A stretch of DNA of 64,000 bases from Lepidonotus clava (taxonomy: Eukaryota; Annelida; Polychaeta; Phyllodocida; Polynoidae). The first letter of the stretch is position 1; each line of letters starts with the position of its first letter. Under the pieces are notes generated by a model. It saw only the letters and a list, made by a program, of their open reading frames with translations, was not told the origin of the DNA and did no database searches. The stretch spans positions 65,313,427-65,377,426 of the forward strand of contig OW387134.1 in the NCBI GenBank assembly GCA_936440205.1, in the 5' to 3' direction. Shown piece after piece: positions 1 through 11,021 of the stretch. The translations under genes were made by a program, and so were the position numbers.

Positions 1-1500
1 TACTCCAAATTGCCAATTTCAAACAATTATATCACTCCCGCAAGTGAATTTTCTGTAACATCATCATATTTAACCGATATATCAGCTCAATGTCGTGTAG
101 TGTAACAGGGCCTTTGCATCGTCAAAGGGGAGGTATGTCGGCGACCAAACCACTTGTCGAGATGTAGCTGCAGGGTCCGCCGACACCACATACTGTAATA
201 CATCCTCGGGTGGGGAGGGGCCAGGCCAAACAGCCAATGTCATACTACCGTGACGCACAGGGCTAGGCTAAAGTGGTGCATCCAACCAACCATGAACGGT
301 TGCCATGGTGAGGTCACAGGGTCACTTTTTTGAGCATGCGCAGACCATGCTTCACTTGAGCTGCTGCCATTGTTGTCAGACAATAACAAATAACTAACAG
401 AAAAATCATAAACTAGGTTAGTGTTACATTGGCATACACCGTCTCTTTTGCGTGTGAGAGGTGAAAGTTATGTAGCTTTTGATCTATATCAGGCCATGTT
501 ATTTTTAACTACACTCAGACTCAGACAATGACAATCATAGAGGCTGTTGTTAGATCTATCATGGTACATATTTTTATGGGGTCGTGCATGCAATGCTACA
601 TCTGTCGTTCCGCGAATTTTCGTGTGAAAGATGGCGGAGGTGGCAGACGGTGTATCAGCAGTATGGCCGGCTTGTACAGACCTGGTAACAATGTGAGACA
701 GTCTGTACCTCAGGTCCCGGCGCCTAATTCACACCTCCTCCCACCTTACCACTGTCACAAGGTACTTTTAGGTGGTGCCCGGACACATGAACTTTCAGCA
801 CCATGCCGTCATAGGTAGGTACCTGGCCAGTAATGCCACAGAATGAGTCAGCCTTTAAGAATTCTCCTCAGTCACCGAGCTCGCTCCTGCTAAATTTCAT
901 GCCCCAAGCTACCACTTCAAAGTCGGAATGGCCATCCTCTTATGACTTAGGTTTTTGTTGTTTATTTCCTTGATTTATTTTCTTCTGTCTGGCTGCCCTA
1001 GATTTATGCCTTCCTTATTGTTAAGGCATGAAAGGAAAATATTTGCCTATAGTCATGAGACAGAAGTTATATCCGCTTTTTTCTGCCAGTGCCTACGTTA
1101 AGCCTTGTTCACATATAACGATATAGCTGTACTTATGGCGATGGTTACGATAGTATCGCAAGGGGATTTGGGCAAGATTGCCTAAAATATTAGGTAAACC
1201 CTTCATAGTAAATATAATGCCAGAAATATTGTCGAAACTGTTCTAAGCTGTCAGAACCCTTCAGAGAGCTGCCTTCACATACCTAGATCTACAGTTATGT
1301 ATAATAAAGACAACTAGCAATATTAATACTATAATACTATGTATGTATTCTTTTGTTTATATTTAGATGACGACTTTATATACAACATGCTTAACTTTTG
1401 TGTTCTTCTGGTTGCTGTGACATTAAATGTAGACGAATATACACTGAGATGATTTGGATACACATAAAAGAATTACATAGAACAAACACCCTGATAGTAT
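1..1500. other. No gene recognised
   Basis: Unique, AT-rich sequence with short frames only. CCAACCAACCATGA near 280 resembles the SINE tail (CCAACCAACC) and may be the stub of a lost copy, but the rest of the SINE is not visible. Confidence 0.4.
299..312. promoter_or_regulatory. X-box-like site
   Basis: GTTGCCATGGTGAG matches the core of the RFX site with a degenerate right half. Another loose match, GGTTACCAAGGTGACC, is at about 2675-2690. Confidence 0.2.
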
Positions 1501-1514
1501 TTTGACCATTTTAT

Positions 1515-1571
1515 ATATGTAAATATATATATATATATATGTCGATATATATATATATACACACACATATG

Positions 1572-1612
<41 letters not shown>
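1515..1612. repeat. (TA)n microsatellite with GTCGATA interruptions
   Basis: Two long TA runs are separated by a short CA/GTCGATA segment. The Tyr/Ile-rich frame across it is an artefact. Confidence 0.95.
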
Positions 1613-1615
<3 letters not shown>

Positions 1616-2020
1616 CCTATGTACATATAAAACACATAATGGCCGTGGGCAACAACCTTAAACAATCAATATAATCCATACCTCCCCGAAGCATTACGCC
1701 TACCCTCACGCCTCGCTTTGTCTGAATGCCCTAAGGGTCGGACTAATTACAATGACGTGTAAGTAGTATAGGCCTGTCGCTATGTCTCGGGCACCTCTCC
1801 AAGGAGTCGTACCCGGAACAATCCCTCATACCACACCCCGACCAAGGCGCAGGCCGCGGCCAACTGTACCCAGCTTAAATAGGCGTTGATGGGTCTTACT
1901 TGCGATAGCCTTAAAATAGGTCAAATAATTTTTAAGAAGTATCTGTAAGCGGCCTTCCATTAAGTATAAGCAACAGTGCTGGGTGGTGAAAATGTTTTCA
2001 CGTTCCTTTCCAGTACACAT

Positions 2021-2192
2021 CAGGGGTGGATTCCTCGGGGTCCTGGGGGTCCTGACAACCCCCCTCCCTTTGGTGGACCCCTAAACTACAAAAAGAGGGG
2101 AAAATGCTGCATGCGTAAATGAGATTGCATGCAGTTTTAGTCTTTAGTCTTTAGACTGAATCCCACTTTTGAAAATCTTGTATCCGCCCCTG
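2021..2192 (+). mobile_element. Short MITE with GGGGCGGAT-type ends, copy 1
   Basis: It opens CAGGGGTGGATTCC and closes TGTATCCGCCCCTG, giving terminal inverted repeats. The inside holds CAACCCCCCT and CTACAAAAAGAGGGGAAAAT. Two more copies with the same interior lie at 27135 and 57015. CACAT occurs on both sides, but an 8-bp duplication is not clear. Ends like these are common in hAT-type MITEs. Confidence 0.7.
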
Positions 2193-3535
2193 CACATTCA
2201 GTGCGAACTTTGGGGCATTAGAGGGATACGAGACATAGTTGTGCCATATGCATAAAGGGGGCACCTTATTCCATGATGTCAGAGACTTTGTATGTATATA
2301 TAGGATATATAGAGACTGGAAAGTTTCTCTTTTGGCCTATGTGCTCATTCCCCTAGTGGCTGGTTGGAACCAGCTTGGTCAACCATGACCAGGGTCTGAT
2401 CATTACCAATGTATTTTTAGAATGGTAGGTGGCACCTCACAGGGCATTTTTACAACAGGCATAATGGTCAATCTAAATCCAATCCAACCAGCACCCAGGT
2501 GGCAGGCCTGTAGTGCATAACAGGTCTCTGATGATGTAAATCTGACACATACTCTACATATCGGATCACATAATGTTCCCGCACTGTGTACTGTGTTTTA
2601 CCTATAGGTATTCCGTACTGTAACTTTCCTTTTACCGATCATACATGTCCTGATAATGCACCGGCTCTTACCAAGGTTACCAAGGTGACCGCATCGGCTG
2701 GACGTATTGTTTGATCGGCCTTAGGTGTCATGTATTGTTGCATGTTTTCTGTTTATCCTAAAAGTTCCCTTTTGCGTTGTACAGAACACCATCATATATT
2801 GCGTCCTGGTACGTTTACCATTGACTGGTTCAACACTACATATCTGAATTTTCTGGTCAAGTATCTAAGTAATTTGTATAATTTCAACATTCTGAAGGCA
2901 TCTGATTTGAGTAATATAACTAACACACATTATATATCACTTAAACATAATATTGATACCATGTACTTTATCATGTGTTAGAAATAGGCTGATGCTTCAT
3001 ATATACCATACGATATCTGAGATAGAAAATAGGGTTTACATCAGGGTTGCATAAACTCCCAATTTCATCTATTCCTCCCACGTTCTCCCACCATCTTATG
3101 TCAACGGACAAAACGAAGTCTTTAGTCAGATAACGGGAGACCAGGAACAGAATGGGGCAGTACCGACCGGGAGATCTGATCATCCCCGAAATGAGAAACC
3201 AATTAGAAACCAGAGAGGCCAGGCAGCGATGGGCGGTGGAGCTTGGGCGAAGACGTAGAGGGATGGGAGGAATTGAGGTGGAGAGTGAGTTGTCTTTGTT
3301 TGGAGTTATCTCGGTAGGGAAAACCGAGAAGAACTCTATTTCCATATGTCACTAAATCAATCAAAACTATGGCATAATATCATTTCCTTTCTTATTATCA
3401 ATTTTATAGGTTGAAATAATCAAGAAAATAGTGTTGTCTTAAAGGCTGTATTCCCCTGTGCGATTTTAATAGTACTTACAAATATTGTTGTTTTTTTATT
3501 TTGATTTGAAATAATCAAGAAAATTGTGTTGTCTT
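2193..3535. other. No gene recognised
   Basis: Apart from the loose X-box at 2675 nothing stands out. A 124-codon minus frame (2971-3345) overlapping a 67-codon plus frame lacks splice or homology support. Confidence 0.4.
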
Positions 3536-3690
3536 AAGCCGGTCTTCCACCATCCGACTTTCCGATTCCGGAAATCGCCAGTGAGAATAAGGATTAATTT
3601 TTAGACATGCTACGTATCATTACAAAGTACTTTGAATTATTTTTCGGATGATATGTAACACGCATGTGTTCCTATAACATGCCTATTGAA
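3536..3690. mobile_element. Remnant of the TTCCAC-ended MITE family
   Basis: GGTCTTCCACCATCCGA, AAATCGCCAGTGAGAATAA and TAGACATGCTACGTATCATT match the left part of the elements at 9464 and 10271 and the remnant at 41500. The right end is not recognisable. Confidence 0.4.
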
Positions 3691-3939
3691 ATTAAGGAAT
3701 TAAGAACAGGCTTTATACCTGAATAATATCTGCTATCATTGAACACTGCAGACTGTAAAGGACCAGATGGATCTCAAAACAATCACAGGGCCTCACTCTT
3801 CGCAGGAAATCACATATTGATTTCACTTGAATATGAATAAATAAAATGAAACCTGATTCAATATGGGGAGTCTTTCCGGAGCCATTTTGAAACAATCCTG
3901 TTGTTCTGGCTGTGCTTCCCCCCAATTGCCCTCAATCGG

Positions 3940-4130
3940 GCTTCAGTTATAACTCGACCGGTATCTCTACCCCGCACGAACCCTCTGTGGATTCCTCCCT
4001 TTAGATTTATTGCATCTTATTAATTACCCCATTAATTGAGGGGGCTCAATAATCTGCAGATAGGTTTGCAGTGATAATCCCATTACCCGAAACAATGTCT
4101 TCATCCGCGGACTACTTTTTGTCTTGATAG
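3940..4130. promoter_or_regulatory. Motif-dense non-repetitive block, candidate enhancer
   Basis: Homeodomain sites TTAATTACCCCATTAATTG, an OTX-type TGATAATCCCATTA, a GATA-like AGATAGG and a SOX-like AACAATG occur within about 130 bp of unique sequence. Function is inferred from motif clustering alone. Confidence 0.25.
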
Positions 4131-4487
4131 GCACACCGCCGACGCGCAGGCTTCAGAGGGAGGATGGGGGAGAGACTTAATAAGGGGGGAATTAGATGGG
4201 AGGTCTTTAAAGGGGGAGTCGAGTGCTGATAATAGTGGAGTTGGCCAGAGTTGGAGATAGAGCCTAACATTGACATTATGTTGTTAGGCAAAGATTGGTT
4301 CTATAATACCCAAATGTAACTATTAACCTTATGTGTGAGCTGTTCTACTACTTCTACTTCTACCGATGGTGCTATACCTAGTAGCCTGTGGTAAAGAGAT
4401 AATTATTTTACATGTTTGTGATCGACTACTTTAGAAGAATTTAGATTGTGAGAAAAAAAGTGCTCTGTGACACAAATTCATGTATTA

Positions 4488-4702
4488 GGGGGAGTTTCAC
4501 ACTGGTCATAATTTTAAGATCATACTTTTAGTTAAGATATTTTGACTTTTTCATGGATGAGTTTCAGACTTTATGATCTTATTTTCCTATAGTTATCTAT
4601 ATATTATTAGAGTTCAGATAATTGATTATTAAGAACATCTTATCTTAAATTTTGTGAGGTGTGAGAAACACATTTCCAATTCCCCTAGTGTGAAACGCAC
4701 CC
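4488..4702. mobile_element. Foldback MITE with TTA target duplication
   Basis: GGGGGAGTTTCACACT at the left is the inverted counterpart of AGTGTGAAACGCACCC at the right, and TTA flanks both ends (4485-4487, 4703-4705). It is 215 bp, AT-rich inside and non-coding. Confidence 0.75.
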
Positions 4703-5371
4703 TTAATACGTGTTTTATAAGCTAGCAATACCAAGATGGATCTATGTTGACACCTATAAAACTTAACATGTTTACTTGATATATATCTTGTAATATTGTG
4801 AAATTTGTGGTGCCTCAAATAACATGGGACAATTTACGGATTTGGGACTACCCATTACCCTATTTCCACAAAGGGCTTAGAATAGAAACATGTCTCTACC
4901 TATCCCATTATAAGAACGACTCATGTGTTAATTCCCCGGATGGCTGGCAAATTGATTTTTATTTTCCATTCAATCATCCGGCCCATTCCCCCCACCCTCA
5001 ATGTGCTAACGACCCAACTGTAACCCATCGATCAGAAATATCCCATATAGGGTCCATTTCACCAGTTATATGAAATACATGTATACCGCAGTGTTGTGGT
5101 ATAGAGCTAAATGCCCCTGGACATGAACCTGTGACAAAAACTGCACAAAACCGTGCAGGAATATAAATAGGAGCATGCAACGTCTCAGGGGAATCTTGAT
5201 AAATGTATCCCTGCGCCGAGTAAATAGTTCCTCATCCTCCACCCCTTTTCTTCCTCCACCCTTCCGTGTCAACCTTGTCCTTTCTGCCCCCCCCCCCTCC
5301 CTCCCTTAGTTCTCCCTGGCGGGGCATGGGGTGGGCGAGGATAGATGTAGTGATGCCCAGCTCACTGCCAT

Positions 5372-5701
5372 CCCCGGCGAGCATGCAACCTTATTATGAC
5401 GCTGTACTTGCATCCTGTTAGTTTTGTTCTTGTTACCTTATATTTGATGGTACCCGATGACATCTCTAGATCCTAACATTGTAATATTGCATTGTGATGA
5501 TATTGTGCCATGTATACTGGTTATGTTCTAAATTGGTAAGGTCTCACCTTCATTAAGACATAAAAAATATTATAACACTCTGTTTTGGTCAGTCTCAACC
5601 TAACGTTAAATAACATACCTGTTACATGGAAATATAGCAAGTAATACTGACCAAAAAGACATGATCACAGAAAGTGCCGGTTCCGTCATTGCTTTCCGGG
5701 G
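5372..5701. mobile_element. CCCAGCC-family MITE, variant copy (CCCCGG ends)
   Basis: The left end is CCCCGGCGAGCATGCAAC, the right end TTGCTTTCCGGGG, flanked by AT on both sides. The inside carries the family words GTTCTTGTTACCTTAT, CCTAACATTGTAATATTGC and ACTGACCAAAAAGACATGATCACAG spread over 330 bp. Confidence 0.7.
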
Positions 5702-5787
5702 ATACCACGCTGCACTCAACCTCTGTTTTCACAACATCAGAAACGAACAAATAGTGCAGATGATGTTGCAGTTTGCTACACCTCCCC

Positions 5788-6149
5788 CCCAAGCTGTCAC
5801 GTAATAGAAACATTCTGCAACCAGATTGTTTTAGTCAGTCTGATACTTACTAAGATGGCACGTAACAACTACGTTATTTATAGTTAGGTCAAAAACTCAC
5901 CAAATCAGAATGTTATTAAAACATTATTTTTTGGTGAGGTTAGGACAAAACCAAAACAGAACATGATAAGAACATTCTGTTTCAGTTGAATAACATAACC
6001 AGAATGTAATAATAATGTCACAGTACAACATCACGGAAGTATGTTGCAGCAACATTATTGGGAGCCATCAAAATAACGTAACAAGAACCAATACAGAACC
6101 AAACAGAATGTTGCTGTAATGTTATAATAAGGTCACATGCTTGGCTGGG
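5788..6149. mobile_element. CCCAGCC-family MITE
   Basis: The left end is CCCAAGCTGTCACG, the right end ATGCTTGGCTGGG. Inside are TTTTAGTCAGTCTGATACTT, GGTGAGGTTAGGAC and AACAAGAACCAATACAGAAC. CC lies on both sides, but in a C-run, so it is not informative. Confidence 0.8.
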
Positions 6150-6479
6150 CCCACCCCTACCCCACAGTTCTCCATCCCCCAGCCCCTACCACCCCCTCCC
6201 CCCAGCCCCCGGCCGCCGTCCTCCAGGCGTGGGGTCCCGGTTGACTGCAGACATTATTGTCGCGATCACTCAAGGAAGGAAGCAGACTACACGCTCTGTC
6301 AAGTAAAGGCAGGCTTATGTTAACAAGGTGCCTTTCCGCTTTGTTTTCTATTACAAAAAGCAAAGATTAAAAAAAAAGGTGCTTTTTCTGCTAATGACGA
6401 CCCTTTGAGGAGGTAATTTGCCTTGAAGTGACATGTCAAATTGAATGAATTGACACTCCTTACAAATCATTACGCCTAC

Positions 6480-6960
6480 TTATGTCTTTTTCCTACATAT
6501 TACTCTTATCTATCGTCATGATTGAAGCGTTCTTGCTCATGACACGATTTGGTTAGTCGTTATAATACCAATCGAATATATATACACATATGTAATTGAT
6601 TCATGATTATATTATGATTGATGTTATGAGCATTAAAACGCGCGTTATTTGTATAGCACTTTAAATCAATCCGATGGTTCTTTTAAATCAAATTGAACCA
6701 ATCATTTTAAGAACCCCCATGGGAAAGATTATTCCCGCTTAAAATTATTGGAATGGGGATTAATTTCAAAAGAATTAGAAGATCAGACTGAGCGGAAAAC
6801 CTTTCAACCTGATTCATTTGAAGCGACATGAAGTGCATTTGTTATATGATTTCGCAGTTAAGATCTAGTCCACAATTGGAATAATTGAAAATTGCTATTC
6901 AACAAATAAATATGTGATATCTAAACTATTGAAATGACGTTGGCAGTAGTAATGTTTAGG
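6480..6960. promoter_or_regulatory. AT-rich unique block, candidate enhancer
   Basis: No transposon end or ORF is seen. The segment is full of ATTGATTC, AAATCAAT, GGGGATTAATTTC (OTX/paired-like) and GGAATG (TEAD-like) words. It could equally be neutral AT-rich intron. Confidence 0.2.
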
Positions 6961-6990
6961 TCCACAGAATTTGTCGGTCAATGTCGACCA

Positions 6991-7120
6991 CCACGATATG
7001 CAAAATGTGTGTACACGTCATAGATCACGTGATCCACGATATGCAAAATGTGTGTACACGTCATAGATCACGTGATCCACAATATGCAAAATGTGTCATA
7101 GATCATGTGAATCATGTGAC
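6991..7120. repeat. 43-bp tandem repeat carrying octamer-like and E-box motifs
   Basis: Units start at 6991, 7034 and 7077. The first two are almost identical and the third is shortened. Each full unit holds ATGCAAAATG (octamer-like), GTACACGTCA and the 12-bp palindrome GATCACGTGATC centred on CACGTG. The third has decayed to GATCATGTGA. Confidence 0.75.
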
Positions 7121-7744
7121 CTGGAAATCAGGTGATGTTCTGGCAGGCAGACAGAAATAGAGGTTAAGGGGTCACTACGATGAATGGTTTCTGCATGCTT
7201 TATAGCGCTATATCTCACTTTGAAAAATCGCCACCATTTCATTATTTTCTCTACCCATGTCATCTGACCATCATTATGATGCCAATGGTAGTGTTATTTA
7301 TTGATACAGGGACGCAAACGATATGTCTGTTTCTCAATTTACTATGTTACATTATTGGCTTATTTGTGCACAATGTTTAACTACGACATACAGTCTTCCC
7401 TGTAGTGTAGAATGTATCACGTCCGTGTCTTCTTTCTTTCTGTGTACAATAAAGGTGAGTTTAACAGTCTCGTGCCTTTAACAAGGTCTAATTCTCCTCA
7501 AGATTTGTGAGACCTGGAATAGCAAAAAGTCTCTTTACAACATATTTTTTCTATCAGTAGTCAATGTCGAATGTTAATGTCACTGTACACATTTCAAGCT
7601 TGGTTCTAAGGCGAAGGACGTTACTCCCACCCTTCGGTCAGCTCTTAAACAGAACCTAGAATACTTTAGGATAATCCTTCACAAAATCACCTGATCCAAT
7701 TTAAATCTTCAGAGTGAGCCCCAAACTGGCTTTAATGAAGGCAG

Positions 7745-8110
7745 GTACTCTAGCTTTAGAGATAGGAGCTGATCAACTGTAGAGTGGATATCTTACTAGC
7801 TATACAATGGGCAGCTAACTAGCTGTGTAGTGAGCAATTCACTAGCCTTAGACATATTATAGGGTGAGCAGCATAGATCTGACTAACTATATATAAAACC
7901 GCCTATAAGCTGCTGTAGAGTGTGCAACATTCAACTAGTTAAGGAGAGAGCACTTTACTAGCTTTATAGTTAACCACTAATTCGCGATAGAATGACCAGC
8001 CTACTAGCTATAGAGTTAGCAGCTCACTACAGCCATCAATTAAGCCACTCATTAGCTCAAGAGGGAACAGCTTACTAGCTATAGGATGATAAGCTGAGGT
8101 CATAGTAGGC
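7745..8110. repeat. Degenerate minisatellite of CACTAGCTATAGAGTGAGCAG-like units
   Basis: CTAGCT(A/T)TA, GAGTGAGCA and AGCTCACTA variants recur roughly every 30-40 bp for about 360 bp with many indels. No frame is open across it. Confidence 0.55.
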
Positions 8111-8299
8111 TTAAGCAGTCCGGGCGTTTGGTGTGGATCACGGGCCTTAAGCTGACAGGGATTAACGACTCGGATCAATTAGACCAGAACAGGGTTGATG
8201 AAGGAGGATGAGCAGGGTCGGCCCCGGTCAGACGAAGCTACTACTGAGCAGTGCTGAGCTGGTCCGAGCTGCTCGGACAAGACGGTGTAAAGCCAGGGG

Positions 8300-9460
8300 G
8301 TCATTCCATAAAGATTTTGCTATAATCCTGTTTTGGATATGATGCGATACCCAAGAATTTTTTGCTTTTAAATTTTGTTGTTCAAAACTTTTTTAAACTA
8401 CATAGCATTCTTCCTTGGCCACATAAATATATTTTGATATATTAATCCTTGTGAAAGTATCGTGACTTTGTTATGGACGTGCTTTGACCAGCGATAATCG
8501 TTGTGAAATTTGTATGGAATGCTATCCAGGGACAGGGCTTTTATATAAAGTGTTTTGTGCTTCCGTTTAGGGGTCCTACGCACACTGCAACACGGACCAG
8601 AATTCGCATTGGATTTTACATGAACGTTAGCACATTTTCAAAAATGTCCAAACCACCTCCCAATGCATACATATTGTGCAAATGGCGTCATATACTCATT
8701 AAATGAGTTGTGTACCAAAATACTAATCAAGTTTGCAAAAGAGCTATTCATAATTAATTTTGGCACAGAGATTGAATCTACATTTATGAATTTGCCTATA
8801 TCGTCTTAGGATTGTGGATATCTTAAATTCTAGTAATATATTTCTAAGCTTGGTCATACACTTTAACAGCTCATACCTATAGGGTGTTGCACACTCCAAC
8901 ATTACAGTTCATGCTTATAAGGAGTGGCATTCTGTCCTGTTTTTATTCTGTATGAGACATTCGCAAACTTCCCGCTATATAGTCCACAAGGAGAAAAGCG
9001 TCTGGTTGATGCAGGGGCATCGCGTGGGAGATATAATAAATACATACTGGAATATGTTCTATTGATTTTCTCTGCAAGTATCTCTGCAAGTATATATTAA
9101 AATGAGTCAAAGCATGCCTTCCATACTTTTTCAATTTGTAACCTTTCAGAAAAGTTAGCTTCACGATACCATTATTTAATATTATCTCTCAGTTATCTTA
9201 GCTACGAATTCCACTGCATTTTGCCGACCCATGCATACTCAGGATCCGAAATATAAATCATTGATACCTTACATATATCGTATCCTTGAACTAGACCACC
9301 TCTTACAAAATAGGCGCCAGTCTCCTCGACCCTTTCTAGTAGGAACCTGAATAAAAAGCTCTTCCAACAAATGGTTCTTTCCCCCCGGACATGGTGGTCG
9401 TTGGTCGGTCCGTGATAGACTGCCTGTGTCACTTAGCGCAAGCCCTGCTGTAGCACCCCT
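8300..9460. other. No gene recognised
   Basis: AT-rich unique DNA. Small frames on both strands, no transposon ends found. Confidence 0.4.
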
Positions 9461-9463
9461 TGA

Positions 9464-10050
9464 GCCCTGTTTCCACTAGCTGATTTTACTACCTATTTAA
9501 AAAATCGGCAGTGTGAATATTAGTTGGTTGGTTGGTTATTTGGGTTTTACACCGTATCGACAGCTATGGTCATATCACCGTGAGAACAAGGTCTTGACAA
9601 TTCTGTCTTTTTGATGATCGTATCTATGAAATGATCGTATCTATTAGAAGGTAGAGACCATACCCCTACACTTTTACCGAGATAGGTGTTCTTTAATGTG
9701 CAGGGTCCCATAGGCAGGGCCCCACACACAACAGCCAATGGTCCTCTAGGGGACCTTTGATAACCCATTTGTTTCCACTTGGAGAAACACAAAGGGGTGT
9801 AGCAGCCCTGCCTGGCCCAGCCGGGAATCGAACCCGGCTTTCCCGCATGCCAAGCGAATGCTCTAACAACTTCACCACCCCGTGCTCCTGTGAATATTAG
9901 TTAATCACAAGAATGTTATATACAATTAGAAAGCATTTTTAATTCCCTTTCAAATGGTATGTAAGATGTAATGATATTTTGTTATGATACTAGTTAAAAT
10001 TGATAAATTACCAAATAATCAGCAATTAAATTGGTTGGTGGAAACAGGGC
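9464..10050. mobile_element. MITE with GCCCTGTTTCCAC ends, interrupted by a SINE
   Basis: GCCCTGTTTCCAC at 9464 is mirrored by GTGGAAACAGGGC ending at 10050. Without the SINE at 9526-9888 and one copy of its duplicated target the element is about 210 bp. The right end lies 1 bp before the TTA that flanks the next element. Confidence 0.7.
9526..9888 (-). mobile_element. tRNA-derived SINE, full length, with 14-bp target duplication
   Basis: TGTGAATATTAGTT stands at 9512-9525 and again at 9889-9902. On the minus strand the head reads GGGGTGGTGAAGTTGTTAGA (A box), an anticodon-arm-like CGCTTGGCATGCGG and a B box GGTTCGATTCCCGG, most like tRNA-Ala. The body then runs through GATACGATCATTTCATAGA and GTGATATGACCATAGC to a CCAACCAACC tail. 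It is an element, not a functional tRNA gene: head and body are fused and both boxes lie inside the duplicated target. Confidence 0.85.
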
Positions 10051-10054
10051 ATTA

Positions 10055-10267
10055 AGCTCCATACCCAATGGGCAATTTTTTACAAAGTCGACTGACTGAT
10101 CATTGCTAAAATCGGTCAGATTTACTCACATAATCAGCCAACATTTTAGAACCAACTTAAATCAAACATGCACATTTCAGCACCGTGCACTGACAGGCAA
10201 CTGTAAGAATCGACTGATTTAGATTTGTTGGTTGACTGTGTAAATGTCACCTAGTGAGTATAGGGCT
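10055..10267. mobile_element. TTA-flanked MITE of the AGCCCCATACCCACTAGG family, copy 1
   Basis: AGCTCCATACCCAATGGGC at the left and CACCTAGTGAGTATAGGGCT at the right, with TTA on both sides. The inside is built from AATCGGCCGATTTTA-like words. 213 bp. Confidence 0.8.
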
Positions 10268-10270
10268 TTA

Positions 10271-10455
10271 TGACTGTATTCCACTGTCTGATTTAACCCC
10301 AATTTTTAAAATCGCCAGTACAAACAACAGCTAATTATAGACGTGTTATATATCATTAGAATTCCCTTTCCAATAGCATGCATGGTTTCTGTAATACTTC
10401 CAATGACAATTTAGAAATTATCAAATCTGCAGTAGTCAAAATTACCTGTATGGGC
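10271..10455. mobile_element. Remnant of the TTCCAC-ended MITE family
   Basis: TGTATTCCACTGTCTGATTT, AAAATCGCCAGTACAAACAA and TTATATATCATTAGAATTCC match the family at 9464 and 41500. It fills the gap between two TTA-family elements. Confidence 0.5.
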
Positions 10456-10459
10456 TTAA

Positions 10460-10850
10460 AGCCCCATATACAACAGGCTGAATCGGCGCACAAACCAGAC
10501 AACTGCTTCCAAAATGAATTGACTGATTATCGCACTAAAATCTCCTAAGGGGCCTTCCATTAAGTACGTACGCATCAAGGGGGGGAGGGGGGTCTGAAAT
10601 TTTTGAAAATTTGCGTACGTTCTTGTACAAATCTAATGCGTATTTTTACCCCAGGGGGGGTGGGGGGGTCTGGAATTTTTGAAAATTTGCGTACGTACTT
10701 AATGGAAGGCCCCTAATCTGTCTACACTATTTGAATTAATGTTTGATAGGAGTTGGTGCTAAAATTGGTTGATTGTTCTGGGAGAATCGGCTGATTTTGG
10801 TGCCTCTTAGCTGGCTGACATTGTCAAAATCGCCTAGTGGGTATGGGGCT
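10460..10850. mobile_element. TTA-flanked MITE, copy 2, interrupted by another MITE
   Basis: AGCCCCATATACAACAGGCT at the left and GCCTAGTGGGTATGGGGCT at the right; TTA follows the right end and TTAA precedes the left. The 165-bp element at 10549-10713 has inserted into it. Confidence 0.75.
10549..10713. mobile_element. MITE with 25-bp perfect TIRs and TAA duplication
   Basis: GGGGCCTTCCATTAAGTACG begins the left end, and the right end is its exact inverted copy through TACGC. TAA flanks both sides (10546-10548, 10714-10716), a 3-bp TWA-type target as used by Harbinger/PIF elements. Inside, a segment with GGGTCTGAAATTTTTGAAAA is present twice in direct order. The perfect ends suggest recent activity. 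Confidence 0.85.
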
Positions 10851-11021
10851 TTACTCTCCATCCCATACCTCTACCCTTCCCTCCTCCAGGGGCCGTGAGA
10901 CTGACCACTCCAGGCCTGTGGTAATGGATTCACTGACCACCCTTCCCAGCCACTCCACAGCTTTCAGTCAAGACCACGTTTTTTCTCCCACACCTTGTAA
11001 GCCGGTGGGTTTAAATGGAGC

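Noticed and set aside
1423-1665. Tyr/Ile-rich frame
   Set aside because: Translation of a TA microsatellite.
9813-9888. A functional tRNA-Ala gene on the minus strand
   Set aside because: A and B boxes are present, but it is the head of a SINE: target duplications enclose head and body together and there is no terminator just after the head.
10175-10200. REST/RE1 site (TTCAGCACC half)
   Set aside because: Only the left half site matches; the right half is at the wrong distance and the sequence lies in a MITE. The same half at about 794 lacks a partner.
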